Part shown: piece after piece, positions 58,710-64,000 of the stretch
Layout of the letters: each line of letters starts with the position of its first letter
How positions within the stretch are numbered: the stretch's first letter is position 1
Source: Tuctoria greenei
Lineage: Eukaryota > Streptophyta > Magnoliopsida > Poales > Poaceae
Assembly (NCBI GenBank): GCA_036927565.1
Contig: JAYESD010000004.1
Span: forward strand, 70,678,933-70,742,932
DNA: 64,000 nt
Reading direction: 5' to 3'
Position numbers and translations under genes: made by a program
Notes under the pieces: model-generated
Databases searched by the model: none
Seen by the model: only the letters and a program-made list of their open reading frames with translations
Told to the model about the DNA's origin: nothing

Positions 58710-60608
58710 AAAAGGGAAAGAATGATTGCTAGATCTCATAACTTTCATGCAAAATTTGCTGCACACATGGAACCGAATGTACAACCTGCTGTTTTGAGTC
58801 AAAAACATTCAAAGTTTACCTCCGGACCTTCTGTTTTTGCCTTCGGAGCTACTGATTTTTGTGCTACACAAGTAACACCTTATAGGTCAGTAGTCAAGAA
58901 TAAAAAATCTCAAACTTTGACTCATAAACCTGCTGTTTTGTCTCAGCTTTCGCGTGTTTTTCCTGCTGCACGTCATGTGACTCAGTACTGGATTCCTAAA
59001 TGCCTTTTGACTAACCCCAGTATTGAGTCATCGACGTATTGTGCTTTTATGTAGGTTACACGGTTGAGGAAGGAGAACATTTGGATTGTGGATTCAGGTT
59101 GCTCACGCCACATGACCGGTAACAAAGATTGGTTCTCCTCCCTCTCTTTTGTGTCACGTGTAGAGAATGTTACTTTTGCCGATAATTCTTCAACTCCTAT
59201 AATTGCTAAGGTTTCGGTTAGAGTAAATGATCACTACACTTTGAAGGATGTGGCACTTGTCAAAAATTTGAAATACAACTTGCTTTCTGTTGCACAATTG
59301 CTAGAAGAAATTCTAGAAATTATTTTCAATAAAAACTGCTGCAAAGATGTAGGTTCAAATAGTGAGCTTATTTTTAACATGTCTCGGTTTGGAAGAGTTT
59401 TTAAAGCTGATTTTGATATGTCTTCCTCTAAGCATAGGTGTCTAGTTGCTAATGATTCAAAGGACTTATATTTTTGGCATCGTAGACTTGGTCACGTAGG
59501 CTTTGATCACCTAACGCGTGTTAGTGCTCTTGATCGCATACGTGGGCTGCCTAAGCTTAAAGGGGATAAAGAAATTGTGTGCTCTTCTTGTAGACATGCT
59601 AAGATGGTTGCAGGTTCACATACTCCTCTCACAATGATCATGACAACTGAACCATGTCAACTTTTGCATCTTGACACTGTAGGACCTTCACGTGTTCAAT
59701 CCTTTGGAGGTAAATGGTATGTTCTTGTTATCGTTTATGATTATTCTAGATACTCTTGGGTTTACTTTATGGCGTCTGAGAATGAAGTTTTTAGTCACTT
59801 TAGAACTTTATTTCTTAGATTATCAATTGATCACCCAGGGTCATTAAAAGCAATTAGAAGTGATAATGGAACTGAATTTAAAAATCAATCTTTTGATCAC
59901 TTTTGTACTGAAAATAGAATAGATCATCAATTCTCTTCACCATATGTACCTCAACAAAACGGTGTTGTAGAAAGAAAGAACAGAACCTTAGTTGAGATGG
60001 CTAGGACTATGCTTGATGAATATCAAACTCCTAGGAAATTTTTGGCTGATGCATTAGCAACCGCTTGTTATGTCTCAAATCGTTTTTTCTTGCGTGCTAA
60101 GCTAGGTAAAACACCATATGAGCTTCGGTTTGGACATAGGCCTAGTGTTATACACTTTCGGGTCTTTGGTTGCAAATGCTTTGTTAAGAAACATGGTAAT
60201 CTTGATAAATTTGAACCTAGATCCATTGATGGCATGTTTCTTGGTTATCCATCTCATACTAGAGGCTACCGTGTGCTTTTACTTGACACTAACAAAATTG
60301 TGGAGACTTGTGAAGTGTCTTTTGATGAAGCTAGCCCAAGTACTAGCTCCGGTGTTGCAGGACCAGATATGTATCCTCAGGGGGAGGGTATTTTCGAAGA
60401 TGAAGAAGAGCCAGTGATACTGCCTGGTAGTTCCGAAGTTGACATGTGTCCAGCTCCGGACATTGAACAAGCTCCGGCTATCACCTATGCTGGTCCTGAT
60501 TGTCCACAAGTCACAAGCTCATCAATCTACGATGAACCTAATGAAGAAGAAGCTTGTGAGACATCTGTTCCCTTACGTTTTACAAAGATCATCCCCCACA
60601 ACAAATGA
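58710..60608 (+). pseudogene. pol: Sirevirus pol, protease and integrase part
   Basis: In frame with gag. A short stretch to TAG at 59052-59054 (TAT in element 1) precedes the protease, whose Asp-Ser-Gly is intact at 59091-59099 (DSGCSRHMTGN). The GAG-pre-integrase zinc region (WHRRLGHVGFDH, CSSCRHAKM) spans about 59475-59610. The integrase triad is complete: Asp at 59673-59675 (LHLDTVGP), Asp at 59872-59874 (SDNGTEF) and Glu at 59970-59972 (NGVVERKNR). The integrase C-terminus is Pro/Ser/Glu-rich. The frame ends at TGA 60606-60608. Apart from the two stops it looks well kept. Confidence 0.88.
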
Positions 60609-61508
60609 TTGGAAGCTTGCACGAACGAGTCACACGGTCCAGCAATGATGAGTTCTGAATTTGAAATGAGTATGATGGGTGAACTCACTTACTTTTTGGG
60701 GATGCAAATCAAGCAAACCAAGGAGGGTACCTTTGTGCATCAAATGAAGTATACCAAAGATCTCCTAAGGAGCTTCAACATGGACAAAAGCAAGCCTCTT
60801 CGGACACCAATGGGAACAGCAACAACACTTGAACTTGATGAAGATGGTGAATTCCTGGATCAAAAAGAATATAGAAGCATGATCGGATCACTTTTGTACC
60901 TTACGGCATCAAGACCGGACATACAATTCAGCGTATGTCTTTGTGCATGGTTTCAAGCTTCCCCACGTGTTTCACATCGTCAAGCCGTTAAAAGGATTCT
61001 CAGGTACTTACATGAAACCCAAGAATTTGGCATTTTTCTTCCTTCTTCCTCAACTGTTACTTTGAAAGCTTTTTCGGATGCTGATTTTGGGGGTTGTAGG
61101 ATTGATAGGAAAAGTACTTCCGGTGCTTGTTATTTTCTTGGTAATTCTCTTATTGCTTGGTCCTCTAGAAAACAAAATTCAGTTGCACAATCCACAGCCG
61201 AATCTGAATATGTAGTTGCTGCTAGTGCTTGCTCACAAATTCTTTGGATTGTTCAAACACTTAAGGACTATGGGGTTGATCTAGATAGTGTTCCACTATT
61301 CTGTGATAACATTAGTGCCATTTGCATTGCTAAAAACCCCGTGCAACATTCTAGAACTAAGCACATTGACATAAGATATCACTTTCTCCGAGATAATGTT
61401 GAAAAAGGAAACATTGTGCTTCACCATGTAGATACCGAACAACAATTGGCTGACATTTTTACAAAACCTTTGGATTTCACTCGTTTTTGTTACATTCATA
61501 GAAAATAG
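60609..61508 (+). pseudogene. pol: Sirevirus pol, RNase H part after deletion of the reverse transcriptase core
   Basis: About 30 bases after the TGA, at 60641-60643, sequence homologous to element 1 position 5211 joins sequence homologous to 5902; about 690 bases with the catalytic Tyr-Met-Asp-Asp are absent. What follows is the end of the reverse transcriptase (MMGELTYFLGMQIKQTKEG) and a complete-looking RNase H: SDADFGGCRIDRKSTSG, AWSSRKQNSVAQSTAESEY, CDNISAIC and KHIDIRYHF. It stops at TAG 61506-61508. No ATG of its own fits, so it is the end of the polyprotein. Confidence 0.9.
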
Positions 61509-62534
61509 GGGTTATGCATCCTCATGGCTTAAATTGAGGGGGAGTTTTTGAAATTTGGGAAGTCTATGTGTGAATCTGAAATTAAAATAATATGAGCATA
61601 TTATTTCATACATATATGACTTTGTGATTCCTTTTACATGCTGAAAGTTCTTACTACATTACTCGTGTTATACATTTTGTAGTTTTTTCCATGTCTAGTA
61701 ATTGGAATAATTACTTACACTAAATCTGGTCATGGTCAAACTTTCTTGCTGTTTTAAACTTGTTGCATGCTCACAAATGCTTTTAATCATAAAGAATTAA
61801 TCAAGTAATCAACTCACATGTTGAGTTTTTATGAACAAATATAAATTGAGAAAAGATCAAGAGAATATGCATGCATCGCACTTCTTCTTTTGAGATAGCT
61901 TATCATTGCACTTAGATATGAACTTGGAAGAAGTTGTTTATGACTAAAACCATGTCCTTAAGCTTCTGATTGTCAAATGACATAGGCTTGGCTTGGTTGG
62001 TTAGAATAAGGCAGATGCGCATATAATCTCTTGCAAATATCATATGATCTAAATTTATGCTTTGAAAAATAATAAAATGCAGCAACTAGTGTCATGCTTT
62101 CAGGTTTTGAAATAGTTAAGTTTGTGAGATCATGACTTGCTTAAATTGAAAATTACATATGATCTCTAGCATGGCTTACACTACTTTATGTATCTCATTG
62201 ATGTGATAGTGAAAGTTGCTTGATAGTATGACTTGGATGAGCTTTGTTTTATATGTATATGTTATAATATGCTCATAACAACTAAAGAAGGAGAGATAAT
62301 TTGTTTATATGCTCATGACTTGCTGAATACATTGTCAAAGGGGAAGAGATAAGCATGAAGAGAAAGAGAATATGTGCATAAGGAGAGATAATAAATGGGG
62401 AGAAATAATATGGGATAATTTTTTGGATTTTCTTCTCATTTTACTTTTGATTTACAAAGGGGGAGAAATTATTTACAAAACTTTTATGTGAATAAGCCAA
62501 TGTTCGGATTTTAAATGGTGTTGCCAATGCATTC
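61509..62534 (+). other. Sirevirus 2 3' non-coding region
   Basis: Aligns with 6768-7800 of element 1. Purine tracts occur near 61537, 62287, 62338, 62380, 62396 and 62458. No envelope-like frame. A stretch near 62286-62430 differs from element 1 by indels. Confidence 0.75.
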
Positions 62535-62548
62535 ATCAAGAGGGAGAT
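62535..62548 (+). other. Polypurine tract of Sirevirus 2
   Basis: atcaagagggagat before the LTR start; one G of the element 1 tract is A here. Confidence 0.8.
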
Positions 62549-64000
62549 TGTAAGACCTATGTGTGTTGAATACATTGGCTTGTAGTGAATACACTTGGCT
62601 TTGACGATAAAAGTTTTGAATATCACCAAAACACCTTTTTATCAAGGTCCGACTCTAGCTCCGAGCTACAACAAGGTCTGACAGTAGGTCCGGCTTGTTT
62701 TGGGTAGCTCCGGCTATGTTCGATGCTAGGTCCGACTAGCTTTGGTCAGCTCCGTTGAGCTTTATCTTTAGCTCCAGCATGACTTTGATAGCTCCGGCAT
62801 ATATTTGATAGCTCCGGCATGCTTTTGCTAAGCTCCGATGTACTTTGTCTAGCTCCGGTTTTGGGTTGACTAGTTTTGACTAGTTTTTGGTAAGCTACGG
62901 TGCTAGGATCTACTAGTTTTGGTAAGCTCCGGCAGGTGCTTCATTGTACTAGTTTTGGTAAGCTCCGGCGCTAGGTTCTACTAGCTTTTGTTAGCTCCAG
63001 CTCAAGGTCCCGTTTGCTCTGGCAATGTCCGGAACTTGACTGCAGTGCTTCTGCTTTTCATTTGCAATGTTTCGTACTTGCTTTACATCGTTGGAAAGAT
63101 TGTTTAGTATTCATTTGCTAAGTTTTTGGTGCATTTTGGTTGATATGGATAATATTGTGTTATTGTGGTTTTGCAACATGCTTATGTGAGGTTCTCACGT
63201 AAGGTGTTGTGTTTGGAACTGACGTGAGTCAAGTCGAGGACTTGGGCTCGTATGGATTGGTTCTTTATTCATGTGCAGGTGTTGCTTGAGTTCAAGACAT
63301 GGCTGGTGACGGGATCCATTGGACTAGTCTCAGGGAGGAGATGAGGTTCCAACAACCAAGTTCGGGAGGAATTGTGGTTGAGCTGATCAGGAGGTTGCGC
63401 AGCATGTTTGGATCAAGAACAATGCATATGAAGGTATCGTGGATGTCATTGGAAGATGTTTGCACGTGTGCAAGGAGTGCATGGACGTGGCTACATGGTT
63501 CCGAGATGTGATGAAGAGATGTGGACGTAAAGAATTGGTCGGAAAGGTCCAACCGACTAGGTTATGGACTCAGGCTGCGGCTGAGTCGGGTTTGACTCAA
63601 ATATGGAAAGATTTGAGTTGGTTATGATAGGATTTCGTGTGGGTCACGAATTTAAGTTGTTTAGGAATGTGGGATACGTTCCTAAGGTGTTTGGAAGTCT
63701 AAGATTGCTTCTATCTGCGTATAGAAGAATCTTGAGCAGTTATGGAAAGTTACGATTCGTGATCTGAGTAGGATTGGAGTCCTAGTTGATATTGCGTTGG
63801 CCTAAGGGCTGGTTATATAAGCAAGGGAGCCCAGATATCGTGGTGCACGACTTTGGAGCTGTTACTCTTGTGTTATATTGAATAAAATTCGTAGTTTGAA
63901 GGAACTTTTGTGCCTTGTTCGTCTGACTTGTTCCAGACAAGTTTTACTCGTCGAGTTTCTGGACAACACTATCTTTCGTCGGTGGTTTTATCATAACTCG
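62549..64000 (+). repeat. 3' LTR of Sirevirus 2, right end outside the window
   Basis: Starts TGTAAGACC and matches 54796 onward for 1452 bases with few differences. TATA box at 63814. The end, with the C run and target duplication, is not in the window. Confidence 0.94.

Larger units (their letters stand above)
54796..64000 (+). mobile_element. Sirevirus-type Ty1/copia retrotransposon, element 2 (right end cut by window)
   Basis: Full 5' LTR, primer site, open gag, pol with a deletion of the reverse transcriptase core, polypurine tract and most of the 3' LTR. One frame runs from 56754 to 61508 with only three stops (58707, 59052, 60606). LTRs differ by about 3 percent over the first 300 bases by eye, mostly transitions, so it is younger than element 1. 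Without its own reverse transcriptase it would need another element to copy it. Confidence 0.94.

Overview
The window is plant nuclear DNA made almost entirely of transposable elements. I find no host gene, tRNA gene or CRISPR array. The mix suggests a large monocot genome, probably a grass: long-LTR Sirevirus copia elements, a Tekay/Del-type Ty3/gypsy family with LTRs of about 2.9 kb, RIRE2-like and Athila-like gypsy remnants, two CACTA DNA transposons, a Cassandra-like LTR and a possible Au-like SINE end. The species is not identifiable from this.

Layout. (1) 1-9681: Sirevirus copia element 1, 5' LTR cut by the window edge, gag-pol badly decayed, full 1.87-kb 3' LTR. (2) 9682-14478: minus-strand Ty3/gypsy debris with tRNA-Asp-type primer sites and a gag fragment, then unassigned old repeat. 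(3) 14479-35552: a Tekay-like gypsy element (LTR, leader, partial second LTR, gag-less pol, 3' LTR). Its 3' LTR is split by CACTA-1 (25007-35161). (4) 35553-40228: LTR and gag start of a RIRE2-like element, split by an inverted solo LTR of the Tekay family (36480-39662). That solo LTR carries a Cassandra-like solo LTR with 5S rRNA-like sequence (39227-39508). (5) 40229-54595: another plus-strand Tekay-family LTR split by CACTA-2 (41257-50380), whose 3' part is repeated as a tandem array of 1.3-kb units. (6) 54596-54795: a short SINE-like end and A-rich sequence. (7) 54796-64000: younger Sirevirus element 2 with an open 651-codon gag, three in-frame stops in the later frame and a deletion of the reverse transcriptase core; its 3' LTR runs off the window.

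How the parts work together. Each LTR element carries its own promoter (TATA box in the LTR), primer site next to the 5' LTR, gag and pol, and polypurine tract before the 3' LTR. Each CACTA element carries terminal CACTA ends, subterminal repeat arrays, a TNP2-type transposase gene and a second TnpA-like gene with many introns. All transposase and pol genes except the gag of Sirevirus 2 have visible stops, frameshifts or deletions, so most copies could move only with help from intact relatives. The nesting gives an order of events: RIRE2-like gag first, Tekay-family LTRs into it, then CACTA and Cassandra elements into those LTRs. Coordinates of splice sites and domain edges were read by eye.
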